Positions 8,371 to 16,348 of a DNA stretch of 64,000 nt are shown one piece after another. The first letter of the stretch is position 1. Each line of letters opens with the position of its first letter. The position numbers and the translations under genes are program-made. This stretch comes from Marinobacter sp. THAF197a (GTDB lineage: Bacteria; Pseudomonadota; Gammaproteobacteria; Pseudomonadales; Oleiphilaceae). The stretch lies in contig NZ_CP045324.1 of the NCBI RefSeq assembly GCF_009363275.1, positions 3,844,001 to 3,908,000 on the forward strand, read 5' to 3'. The notes under the pieces are model-generated. The model was not told where the DNA came from. It did no database searches and saw nothing but the letters and a program-made list of their open reading frames with translations.

Positions 8371-9819
8371 TCAGAAACCTCTGGGCACCGTCTGCGCTTC
8401 CACAAACTCGAACAGGCCTTCCAGACCACCTTCACGGCCAATACCGGAGGCTTTCATGCCACCAAAAGGCGCTTCCGGCGTGGGGCCAGTTCCAGTGTTC
8501 CAGCCAACGTGGCCAAAGCGCAGGCCAGCGGCGACCCGCTGGGCACGCTCGGCATCGGCGGTGAACACGTAGGACGCCAGGCCGAACTCGGTGTCATTAC
8601 CGGCATCAATGACTTCTTCCTCAGTGCGGAACAGAGCCATGGGCACCAGCGGGCCGAAGGTTTCCTCCTGATAACAACACATCTCACGATTTACGCCCAA
8701 TACCACTGTGGGCGGGAAAAACAGACCCTTGCCCAACTCCGCCGGCTGCTTGCCGGCCACCAGTTTGCCGCCTTTCTCCAGGGCATCTTCGAGGTGGCGT
8801 TTGACCTTGTCGAAACCGGCCTGGTTAACCAGCGGGCCAATGTCGACGCCGTCTTTCATGCCATCGCCAACGGTCATCTTGTTGACCCTCTCAGCCAGCT
8901 TCTGGCCAAACTCCTCCGCCACCTTTTCGTGCACGAAAATCCGGTTGGCACACACACAGGTCTGGCCACCACCACGGAATTTGTTGGCGATCAGGTTGTC
9001 GGCGGCAGCGTCCAGGTCGGCGTCATCAAAGACGATGAACGGTGCATTACCGCCCAGCTCCAGCGCCAGTTTTTTCACCTGCTCCGCCGTATCGAGAATC
9101 AACCGGCGCCCCACTTCGGTGGAACCGGTAAAGCTGAGCATCGGCACGTCTTTGTGCTCGCACAGCACCTTGCCGATCATGCTGGCCTTGCCCATGACCA
9201 GATTGACCATGCCATCCGGCAGCCCAAGCTTGTCCATCACGCTGAAGAAGGCCACCATCGTCAGCGGCGTTTCACTGGCCGGCTTGATCACAGACGGGCA
9301 GCCGGCCGCCAGGGCAGCCGAGAGCTTTTTGGCTATCATGCCAATGGGAAAATTCCAGGGCACGATCAGGCCGGTCACACCAACAGGCCGGTAATGAACG
9401 GTCCAGGTGCAATCCTTGGGCTTCTCCGGGATGGTATGGGCATCCAGGGCGTTGACGTGTTTGGCGCAGTAATCGAAGAAACCCGCAGCGTAGTCCACCT
9501 CGCCCTGGGCTTCCTTCAACGGCTTGCCGTGCTCCATGCACAGGATTCGGCCAATTTCCTCGCGATGCTCTTTTAAACCATCGCGAATGTCTTCCAGCCA
9601 CTTGCGCCGGGTTTCGATGGGCCAGGGGTTGGTGAGCCGGAGCGCAGACTTGCCTGCTTCGACGGCATCCAGCACATCCTGCTCTGACATGGACGGCACT
9701 TTGGCAACCACTTCGCCGGTGGCTGGATTGAACACATCAAAGGTGTTACCGCCGGCACTGTCGGTCCAGCGCCCACCGATGTAGCCTGTCAGGTTTTTCA
9801 GCAGTGGTGACTCGATCAT
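8371..9819 (-). CDS. gabD: NAD(P)-dependent succinate-semialdehyde dehydrogenase
   Basis: A 482-residue aldehyde dehydrogenase, most like GabD, which oxidises succinate semialdehyde to succinate in GABA and putrescine catabolism. Visible residues: PWNFP near 154, SFTGSTEVG (229-237), catalytic base Glu254 in LELGGN, and nucleophile Cys288 in GQTCVCANR, whose CVC pattern is typical of GabD. ATG 9819 has GAGGAG at good spacing. It is divergent from a polyamine-deacetylase-like gene with 195 bp between starts, which fits a shared polyamine or GABA pathway. Related semialdehyde dehydrogenases have the same motifs, so substrate is probable and not proven. Confidence 0.88.
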   Translation of the reverse strand: MIESPLLKNLTGYIGGRWTDSAGGNTFDVFNPATGEVVAKVPSMSEQDVLDAVEAGKSALRLTNPWPIETRRKWLEDIRDGLKEHREEIGRILCMEHGKPLKEAQGEVDYAAGFFDYCAKHVNALDAHTIPEKPKDCTWTVHYRPVGVTGLIVPWNFPIGMIAKKLSAALAAGCPSVIKPASETPLTMVAFFSVMDKLGLPDGMVNLVMGKASMIGKVLCEHKDVPMLSFTGSTEVGRRLILDTAEQVKKLALELGGNAPFIVFDDADLDAAADNLIANKFRGGGQTCVCANRIFVHEKVAEEFGQKLAERVNKMTVGDGMKDGVDIGPLVNQAGFDKVKRHLEDALEKGGKLVAGKQPAELGKGLFFPPTVVLGVNREMCCYQEETFGPLVPMALFRTEEEVIDAGNDTEFGLASYVFTADAERAQRVAAGLRFGHVGWNTGTGPTPEAPFGGMKASGIGREGGLEGLFEFVEAQTVPRGF

Positions 9820-10014
9820 TTCGGCTCCTCTTCAATAACCTGGGTGCGCCCGGGTGCGACGGGGCGCGGGTGTATTGGAACGTCTTTCATAGTGGATGCT
9901 GATCGCCGGCCTGTAAAGGCAGCGTGTAAAAAACGCGGCCGGCGATTCGTTGACCCCTCAGTGTCACTGCCTATACTCGGAAGAGTATTTCCAGACTCCC
10001 GAGGAGGCGGTTCA

Positions 10015-11028
10015 ATGAAGGCATTTTTTCATCCGGCGCAGGATCTGCATATTCCCAAAACGTATTTCACCCGTGGTCAGATGCGTCAGCCTCAGGAGGT
10101 TCCCGACCGCACCAGCCAGATGCTGGAAGGGCTAAAAGCCATGGGAATCCCGGTTCTGCAACCGGCGGATCAGGGCGCAGCGCCCATTTCAAAGGTCCAT
10201 GACCTGGGCTACCTCCGGTTTCTGGAGTCTGCCCATCGTCGCTGGATGGAGAACGAGGACTGGGGCGATGAGGTGATGTCCAATATCTTCGTGCGTTCCC
10301 CAAATGCCATGCGCGGCATATTGGCGGAGGCCGCCTGCTATCTGGCGGACGGCAGTTGCCCGATTGGCGAGAACACCTGGAAAGCAGCTTACTGGTCAGC
10401 CCAGACTGCCCTGGGAGCAGCAGATGCCCTGATTGCCGGGGAACGCACATCCTATGCCGTGTGTCGCCCACCGGGCCACCATGCCCGTAAAGACGCAGCC
10501 GGGGGCTTCTGTTATCTGAACAACGCGGCCATCGCCGCCGAGCACATGAAAAGCCGGTTCCCACGCACGGTCATTCTCGATACCGACATGCACCACGGCC
10601 AGGGCATACAGGAGATTTTCTACGACCGCAGCGACGTGCTGTACATCTCCATTCATGGCGATCCCACCAACTTTTATCCGGTGGTCAGTGGTTTCGAGGA
10701 TGAACGGGGTGAGGGCGACGGCTACGGTTACAACATCAATATGCCGATGCCCCACGGCGCCAGCGAAGACGATTTCTTTGCCAAGGTTGAAGAGGCCCTG
10801 GCCGCAATCCGGCTATACCAGCCGGATGTGCTGATCCTGACCCTGGGCTTTGACATCTACAAAAACGACCCCCAGGCCAAGGTGTCGGTATCCTCTGAAG
10901 GCTTCTGCCGGCTGAGCACCCACATACGCCAACTGGGGCTGCCAACGCTGGTGGTGCAGGAAGGCGGCTATGACCTGGACGCCCTCAGCGAGAACGTCCA
11001 GCAGTTTTTCAAAGGATTAGCGGGCTGA
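10015..11028 (+). CDS. Histone-deacetylase-family amidohydrolase (acetylpolyamine amidohydrolase-like)
   Basis: 337 residues from ATG 10015, which follows GAGGAGG; the longer open frame lacks family similarity upstream. Arginase/HDAC-fold zinc hydrolase: His-His pair in RPPGHHA (155-156), zinc ligands Asp191 and His193 in DTDMHHGQG, third ligand Asp280 in LGFDIYKNDP, catalytic Tyr in the C-terminal EGGYDLD. The N-terminus (FHPAQDLHIPKTYF, then PDRTSQMLEGLK) resembles the bacterial acetylpolyamine amidohydrolases, which deacetylate acetylputrescine or acetylcadaverine. The divergent gabD-like gene supports a polyamine role. An acetoin-utilisation or protein-deacetylase role is possible but less likely. 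It ends one base before thiI. Confidence 0.85.
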   Translation: MKAFFHPAQDLHIPKTYFTRGQMRQPQEVPDRTSQMLEGLKAMGIPVLQPADQGAAPISKVHDLGYLRFLESAHRRWMENEDWGDEVMSNIFVRSPNAMRGILAEAACYLADGSCPIGENTWKAAYWSAQTALGAADALIAGERTSYAVCRPPGHHARKDAAGGFCYLNNAAIAAEHMKSRFPRTVILDTDMHHGQGIQEIFYDRSDVLYISIHGDPTNFYPVVSGFEDERGEGDGYGYNINMPMPHGASEDDFFAKVEEALAAIRLYQPDVLILTLGFDIYKNDPQAKVSVSSEGFCRLSTHIRQLGLPTLVVQEGGYDLDALSENVQQFFKGLAG

Positions 11029-11029
11029 G

Positions 11030-12484
11030 TCAGGCGGCAGGCGTGTAGACTTTCACATTGCCGTGCCCTTCCGCCTTCAGGTGACCGGCGTGCATCCGGC
11101 TCATGGTGCCCCGGTCACAGTACAGCAGGTACTGGCGGTTGGCGGGCAGAACAGAAATCTGCTGGTTAAGTTCGTAGAACGGGATTTTCAGGATCTCGTT
11201 GTTGGTCAGTGTCAGTGGCGAACGTTCTTCTTCCGACGGGTGTCGCACATCGATGATCACGTCTTCCACCGCAGGGGTCTGCACCAGCTCCACTTCTTCC
11301 GGTGTGGTGATGGTGTCCAGCAACTGGCTGACCATGGTGCCCTGCTGATTGGCAATCGCCTGCGCCAGCACCTCCGGATTCATGTTGGCTTCTTCTTCCT
11401 CAACCCGGTGCAGCTTGGCACGGGTCACCGGCTTGCTGGAAATAACCCCGCAGTACTCCGGCATGGTCCGGGCGAAGGGCTCGGTGCCGATCTCTTTGGC
11501 AATGCGGATAATCTCCTGCTTGTCCATGGCAATCAGCGGGCGTAGCACCACCTCGTCACTGGCGCGGTCCACCACGTTCAGGTTGGTCAGGGTCTGGCTG
11601 GATACCTGCGCGACGGCATCGCCCATTACCAGGCCGGTGGCAGTGTAATCCCGGGCAATCTCAGCCGCAGCCCTGAGCATCTGGCGTTTCAGTACCACCC
11701 CCCAATGCCGGTGATTCACGGATTGCATGATCTCGGCCACCACGCCTTCAAAGGGTACCGAAATGAACTTCACGCCATGGGAGGCGCCGTAGCGTTGCCA
11801 CAGGTAATGCACCACCTGGCGAACACCTACTTCGTGGGCGGTGCCGCCCAGATTGAAGAACAGGAAGTGGCTGCGAATGCCCCGGCGCATCATCAGGTAG
11901 GCCGCAACGGAAGAGTCATAGCCGCCAGATACCAGAGTCATCACCGTTTCCACAGTACCCAGCGGGTAGCCCCCCAGGCCTTCGTGGCGGCGATGGGCAA
12001 TGTGGAACTGCTCCTCGTTGAGCTCGATGCGCACTTCCAGGTCCGGATTCTTCAGGTCAACGCCCCGGGCATCGGAAGCCTGGAGCAATGCGGCACCCAC
12101 CGAGCGTTCAAGATCAATGGACCGGAACGAATGACTGCCATGGCGCCGGGCCCGCACAGCAAAGGTTTTGCCCGCAAGGCGTTCCGCGTAAGCGTGCACC
12201 GCCTTTTCGCCGACATCGTCCATGTCGACAAAGGGGAAGACGCCGATTTCCTGGATGGTGGAAATCCCCGGTATACGGGTCAGCTCATCGATCACCGTGC
12301 CGGCCAGGCTGCGGCCATCGGGAACCTCCACATCCACCCGGTCCCAACTGCCGTCCACCCGAATCTCAGGGTCCAGCCGGGACAGCAACTTACGAATATT
12401 CTGCCGCAACTGGCGCATTTGCTGCTGGCGAACGGGTTTACTCTTGATGGCCACTTCCGGGGCGGGACGAATAAGCAGTTTCAT
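11030..12484 (-). CDS. thiI: tRNA 4-thiouridine synthase ThiI with rhodanese domain
   Basis: 484 residues, full-length gammaproteobacterial form. It transfers sulfur from IscS to U8 of tRNA and, in many bacteria, to ThiS for thiazole synthesis. Order: N-terminal ferredoxin-like/THUMP region (to about 165), PP-loop ATPase with SGGYDSS (186-192), conserved Cys345 in PEYCGV, then a rhodanese domain with persulfide Cys456 in YCDRGT. Both cysteines of the enterobacterial mechanism are kept. ATG at 12484. Convergent with the deacetylase (1 bp between stops) and divergent from ppnN (121 bp). Confidence 0.97.
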   Translation of the reverse strand: MKLLIRPAPEVAIKSKPVRQQQMRQLRQNIRKLLSRLDPEIRVDGSWDRVDVEVPDGRSLAGTVIDELTRIPGISTIQEIGVFPFVDMDDVGEKAVHAYAERLAGKTFAVRARRHGSHSFRSIDLERSVGAALLQASDARGVDLKNPDLEVRIELNEEQFHIAHRRHEGLGGYPLGTVETVMTLVSGGYDSSVAAYLMMRRGIRSHFLFFNLGGTAHEVGVRQVVHYLWQRYGASHGVKFISVPFEGVVAEIMQSVNHRHWGVVLKRQMLRAAAEIARDYTATGLVMGDAVAQVSSQTLTNLNVVDRASDEVVLRPLIAMDKQEIIRIAKEIGTEPFARTMPEYCGVISSKPVTRAKLHRVEEEEANMNPEVLAQAIANQQGTMVSQLLDTITTPEEVELVQTPAVEDVIIDVRHPSEEERSPLTLTNNEILKIPFYELNQQISVLPANRQYLLYCDRGTMSRMHAGHLKAEGHGNVKVYTPAA

Positions 12485-12605
12485 AAAAAAGTCTTTGATC
12501 GGAATAACGTCGGGTAGCGTAATAAGCAGAAAGGCCTTAGTGTACCCTTTTGCCAGAGCGGCTCAAAATCCGTCATTGCCGAAACCATCAGGAGCTCCAT
12601 CAACG

Positions 12606-13988
12606 ATGACCGAATCCACCATGAATGCCCTGGTTTCCCCGGAGGGCAGCCTCGAAATCCTCTCCAATCACGAGGTCAACCGGCTCAAGGATAAGAGCGA
12701 GGGTGGCTTGTACCGTCTTTTCCGCCAGTGCGCCCTGGCCGTGCTCAACACCGGCGTTGAAACCGACGATTGTAAGGAATTGATGGAGGCCCACGCCGAT
12801 TTTGATGTTCGCCTGGTGCCCCAGCCCCGAGGCCTGAAACTGGAGCTGATCAACGCCCCCGGCCACGCTTTCGTGGATGGCGAAATGCTGCGGGCAATCC
12901 GTGAGCACCTGTTTTCAGTGTTGCGGGACATCGTATATAGCCATTCCATCCCCAACACCGTCGCGGGTTTCCGCCGGGACAACCCGGAAGATATCACCAA
13001 CCTGGTGTTCCACATCCTGCGCAACGCCCGGGTGCTGGAGGCCGGTCGCCAGCCAGATCTGGTAGTGTGCTGGGGTGGCCACTCCATCAGCCACGATGAG
13101 TACCAGTACAGCAAAGACGTGGGCCATCAACTCGGCCTGCGCGGGCTCAGCATCTGTACCGGCTGTGGGCCTGGTGCCATGAAGGGGCCGATGAAGGGGG
13201 CCACCATCGGCCACGCCAAGCAACGGGTGAAGAACGGCCGCTACATCGGCATTACCGAACCGGGCATTATCGGCGCCGAAGCCCCAAACCCAATCGTGAA
13301 CGAGCTGGTGATCATGCCAGACATTGAAAAACGCCTGGAGGCCTTTGTCCGCTGCGGCCACGGCGTGATCGTGTTCCCGGGTGGCGTAGGTACTGCGGAA
13401 GAAATTCTGTACCTGCTGGGCATCCTGCTACACCCGGACAACGCCGACCTGCCCTTCCCGGTTGTCTTCACCGGGCGCAAGGAGAATGCCGAGTATTTCG
13501 AGATGATCGACAAGTTCATCCGCAACGCACTGGGTGATGAGGCGGCCAACAAATACGAGATCATCATTGATGACCCTGGCCGGGTGGCACAAACCATGAA
13601 GCAGGGCATGAAAGACGTGGAAACCTTCCGGCGCGCCATGCAGGATGCCTATTACTTCAACTGGATGCTGAAGATCGATCCGGTGTTCCAGTTACCGTTT
13701 GAACCGAATCACGACAACATGCGGGCACTGGAACTGCACAGAGACCAGCCGGTGCACCTGCTGGCAGCAAATCTGCGCAAGGCGTTCAGCGGTATTGTGG
13801 CGGGGAACGTCAAAGAGAGTGGTATCCGGCAGATCCAGGAGAAGGGTCCGTTTGAGATCGCCGGTGATCCGACGCTGATCCGGCCCCTGGAGGCCATGCT
13901 GGAGCAGTTTGTTGAGCAGAACCGGATGAAACTGCCCGGTACGTCGGCCTATCGGCCCTGCTACCGGATTGTCAGTGGTGCGGCCTGA
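12606..13988 (+). CDS. ppnN: Pyrimidine/purine nucleotide 5'-monophosphate nucleosidase PpnN (YgdH)
   Basis: 460 residues from ATG 12606, chosen because AGGAG lies 11 bases upstream and the family N-terminus begins here; the open frame runs 384 bp further 5' across thiI. LOG-family enzyme that splits nucleoside monophosphates into base and ribose 5-phosphate, activated by (p)ppGpp in E. coli. Seen: CWGGHSI, CTGCGPGAMKGPMKGA, the LOG motif PGGVGTAEE, NWMLKIDP and MKLPGTSAY. Similarity to E. coli YgdH runs the full length, including the N- and C-terminal regions that distinguish PpnN from short LOG (cytokinin-type) proteins. The stop codon lies inside a terminator hairpin loop. Confidence 0.95.
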   Translation: MTESTMNALVSPEGSLEILSNHEVNRLKDKSEGGLYRLFRQCALAVLNTGVETDDCKELMEAHADFDVRLVPQPRGLKLELINAPGHAFVDGEMLRAIREHLFSVLRDIVYSHSIPNTVAGFRRDNPEDITNLVFHILRNARVLEAGRQPDLVVCWGGHSISHDEYQYSKDVGHQLGLRGLSICTGCGPGAMKGPMKGATIGHAKQRVKNGRYIGITEPGIIGAEAPNPIVNELVIMPDIEKRLEAFVRCGHGVIVFPGGVGTAEEILYLLGILLHPDNADLPFPVVFTGRKENAEYFEMIDKFIRNALGDEAANKYEIIIDDPGRVAQTMKQGMKDVETFRRAMQDAYYFNWMLKIDPVFQLPFEPNHDNMRALELHRDQPVHLLAANLRKAFSGIVAGNVKESGIRQIQEKGPFEIAGDPTLIRPLEAMLEQFVEQNRMKLPGTSAYRPCYRIVSGAA

Positions 13989-13999
13989 GCCGCACCACT
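13974..13999. terminator. Terminator overlapping the ppnN stop
   Basis: Perfect 11-bp stem AGTGGTGCGGC / GCCGCACCACT with a CTGA loop holding part of the ppnN stop codon. It sits between convergent ppnN and the cytochrome c gene. Only a short T-rich tail (TTTC) follows. Confidence 0.7.
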
Positions 14000-14015
14000 T
14001 TCACAGCAGGAAGTC

Positions 14016-14351
14016 TTACTTGCCGCCGTCAGCCGGCAGGCTGGCGTAGTAGGCTGCCAGGTTGGCGATGTCTTCATCGCTCAGGCCAGTAGCCTGACCC
14101 TGCATCACCGGAGCCTGACCACCCTGGCGCTGGCCGTTCTTGTAAGCCTTCATGGAAGCAACCAAATACTGTTCTTTCTGACCGGCCAGGTTCGGGTACA
14201 TCGGGATCTGAGAGATACCGTTTTGCCCGTGGCAGGCGGCGCAGACTGCAGCTTTGGCTTTGCCAGCAGCGGCATCGCCCGCAACAGCCGCAAACGGAGC
14301 GGCTGCGCCCAGCGCAAACAGACCAGCAACTGCGAAGTGCTTCAGATTCAT
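14016..14351 (-). CDS. Periplasmic class I c-type cytochrome
   Basis: 111 residues from ATG 14351. GAGAGG lies 9 bases upstream; a GTG three codons earlier would be too close to that site. Signal peptide about 1-24 (ends AAVAG), then a single heme site CAACH (37-41) and a probable distal Met in APVMQG. The sequence GQNGISQIPMYPNLAGQ and the C-terminal LAAYYASLP are typical of small soluble cytochromes of the c4/c553 type that shuttle electrons to terminal oxidases. A monocistronic unit is likely. A half FNR/ANR-like TTGAT lies about 105 bp upstream on this strand, too weak to call. Confidence 0.93.
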   Translation of the reverse strand: MNLKHFAVAGLFALGAAAPFAAVAGDAAAGKAKAAVCAACHGQNGISQIPMYPNLAGQKEQYLVASMKAYKNGQRQGGQAPVMQGQATGLSDEDIANLAAYYASLPADGGK

Positions 14352-14576
14352 TGTGTTCACCCTCTCATCGTTTTAACGTTCACTCACCGGCGATGATGCC
14401 GGACAGTAATTCAGGTTTCACTTATAGCACAGGCGGCCCCTGCCTCAAATGTGATAGATCAAGGACATTCGTGCGACCATGGTCCTCTTTTACTCTTGAA
14501 CCGGGTCAAGGACAGTACGAACAAACCGCTAACTGCGCCCGATAACAGAACAACGTGATTGCCGGAGAGACACTTC

Positions 14577-15680
14577 ATGCCTGTAGAGGTTCAGGAACTC
14601 CCATGCCGGGAAGGCCATATTGGCCTGCTGACACTGAATGCGCCCGACACCCTGAATGCATTGACCGAAGAGATGATTGTTCAGGCTCAGGAGGCCCTGG
14701 ATGCCTGGGCCGAGGACGATCGGATCTGCCTGGTGGTGCTACGGGGGGCTGGTGACCGGGCATTCTGCGCCGGCGGTAACATCCGCACTCTCTACGATGC
14801 CCTCAAAGGGCAAGGTGACACAGAAGCCCCGGCCCGCTTCTTTACCCGTGAATACCGCCTGGATTATAGCGTTCACCGCTTCCCCAAGCCGGTGATCGGC
14901 CTGGCACATGGCATTGTCATGGGGGGCGGATTGGGCCTGCTGTCGGCCTGCCGCTATCGGCTGGTGACCCCGGATGTCACCCTGGCCATGCCCGAGATCA
15001 GCATTGGTTTGTTCCCGGACGTTGGTGCCAGCTGGTTTCTGAACCGCCTGCCGGGGCGCCTGGGCCTGTTTATGGGCCTGACCGGGGCTCGACTCAACGT
15101 CAGCGATGCACTTCGGGTGGGCCTGGCAGACCTGGTCATTGAGCCTGCACAGACCGACACCCTGCTGTCGCGGTTACAGGATGAACGTTGGACTGGTGAG
15201 GCCGCTGCAGACGACAACCGTCTGTTCCGGCTGCTCAACCAACTGGAAGCTCTGGATTATCGAGGTCTGGCGACCGGCCACCTGGAGCAACACGAACAGA
15301 CCATTGCGCGCCTCAGCGCAGGAGATGAGCTGCCGGTGGTGGTGGACCAGCTGCTGGCTTCCGGTAGTGACGACCCCTGGTGGCAAGCGTGCCAGAAAAC
15401 GCTCCGGCACGGCTGCCCGGTCACCGCCTGGCTGGTGTGGAATCAATTGCGCAAAGCTCAGCAAATGTCCCTGAAAGACGTTTTCCGAATGGAGCTGGCA
15501 ATGGCACAGGAATGCACCCGTCAGCCCGATCTGGTGGAGGGCATCCGGGCGCTGCTGGTCGATAAGGACCGATCGCCGATATGGTCCTACCCGTCGGTAG
15601 CGGATGTGCCCGAAGACGTTATCGAGCGGCACTTCCAGCCGGAGTGGGATGATACCGACGACCCGATGGGTCTGGACTAA
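14577..15680 (+). CDS. Enoyl-CoA hydratase/isomerase family, 3-hydroxyisobutyryl-CoA hydrolase-like
   Basis: 367 residues from ATG 14577, with GGAGAG seven bases upstream; an in-frame TTG six codons earlier is less likely. Crotonase fold: oxyanion-hole segments AFCAGGNIR and GIVMGGGLGL, followed by AMPEISIGLFPDVGASW. The last is the signature of 3-hydroxyisobutyryl-CoA hydrolases (valine catabolism), where the Glu and Asp act in catalysis. The longer C-terminal half (ECH_2 type) also separates it from 260-residue enoyl-CoA hydratases. No other valine-degradation gene is nearby, so the substrate rests on family resemblance. Confidence 0.85.
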   Translation: MPVEVQELPCREGHIGLLTLNAPDTLNALTEEMIVQAQEALDAWAEDDRICLVVLRGAGDRAFCAGGNIRTLYDALKGQGDTEAPARFFTREYRLDYSVHRFPKPVIGLAHGIVMGGGLGLLSACRYRLVTPDVTLAMPEISIGLFPDVGASWFLNRLPGRLGLFMGLTGARLNVSDALRVGLADLVIEPAQTDTLLSRLQDERWTGEAAADDNRLFRLLNQLEALDYRGLATGHLEQHEQTIARLSAGDELPVVVDQLLASGSDDPWWQACQKTLRHGCPVTAWLVWNQLRKAQQMSLKDVFRMELAMAQECTRQPDLVEGIRALLVDKDRSPIWSYPSVADVPEDVIERHFQPEWDDTDDPMGLD

Positions 15681-15690
15681 CCCGGCCTGA

Positions 15691-16278
15691 TTACCGGGCA
15701 GCGCCCGCCTGAACCAGCAACATTTCCAGGTCCTGGTTGTTGCTGGCCCGGGCCAGGTCCAGGGCGGTGCGACCATCGGCGCTCCGGAAGTGGACATCGG
15801 CCCCGGCCGCCAGCAGCATTTCTGCGGTCAGCAAGTCGCCGCTTTCCACCACTTTCATCAACAGGGATTGCCCGTCCTGGCTGACGTTTACATTGGCCCC
15901 GGCCGCCAGCAAGGCCCTGACTACCGCCAGGTGGCCGCTTTCCGCAGCGTGAATAACGGCAGTATAACCAAGGGCATCCCGAGCATTCACCTCTGCCCCC
16001 GCCGCCAGAAGCAGGCGCACAATCCGGCGATTACCGTTGGCAGAGGCCACCATCAGCGGGCTTTCCCCGGCATCGGCCTGAACGTTGGGGCTGACTCCCT
16101 GCGACAGCAGGTTGAGCACTGTCCGGTCTTCATCGGCCTTGACCGCTGCCATTAGCTGGCCCGGGTCTCCGGAGATGTCGGCTGCGCCTTTTCCAGCGCC
16201 CGTTGACGCGCAGCCGGACAGCATCGCCAATGTGACGGTGACTAACAGAACAACAACCTTGCCTGCTTCCCTGGCCAT
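15691..16278 (-). CDS. Ankyrin-repeat lipoprotein
   Basis: 195 residues from ATG 16278, with AAGAGA about nine bases upstream (an in-frame TTG at 16287 is the alternative). The N-terminus is a lipoprotein signal: basic start, hydrophobic run, lipobox LSGC, then CASTGAG. The rest is a stack of about four ankyrin repeats (ADAGESPLMVASANG, ARDALGYTAVIHAAESG, VSQDGQSLLMKVVESG, RSADGRTALDLARAS). It probably binds a protein partner at the periplasmic face of a membrane; the partner is unknown. Convergent with the crotonase gene (10 bp) and upstream of none of its strand-mates closely enough to prove an operon. Confidence 0.87.
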   Translation of the reverse strand: MAREAGKVVVLLVTVTLAMLSGCASTGAGKGAADISGDPGQLMAAVKADEDRTVLNLLSQGVSPNVQADAGESPLMVASANGNRRIVRLLLAAGAEVNARDALGYTAVIHAAESGHLAVVRALLAAGANVNVSQDGQSLLMKVVESGDLLTAEMLLAAGADVHFRSADGRTALDLARASNNQDLEMLLVQAGAAR

Positions 16279-16348
16279 AATGAGCAATCTCTTGTGTGAT
16301 TTTTGCAGCTATTCTGAGCAGCCAATGGCAAGAATTAAATCGAACCGT

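Noticed and set aside
14447..14460. FNR/ANR-like site upstream of the cytochrome c gene
   Set aside because: Only one half (TTGAT on the minus strand) fits; the other half matches poorly, so it is not called.
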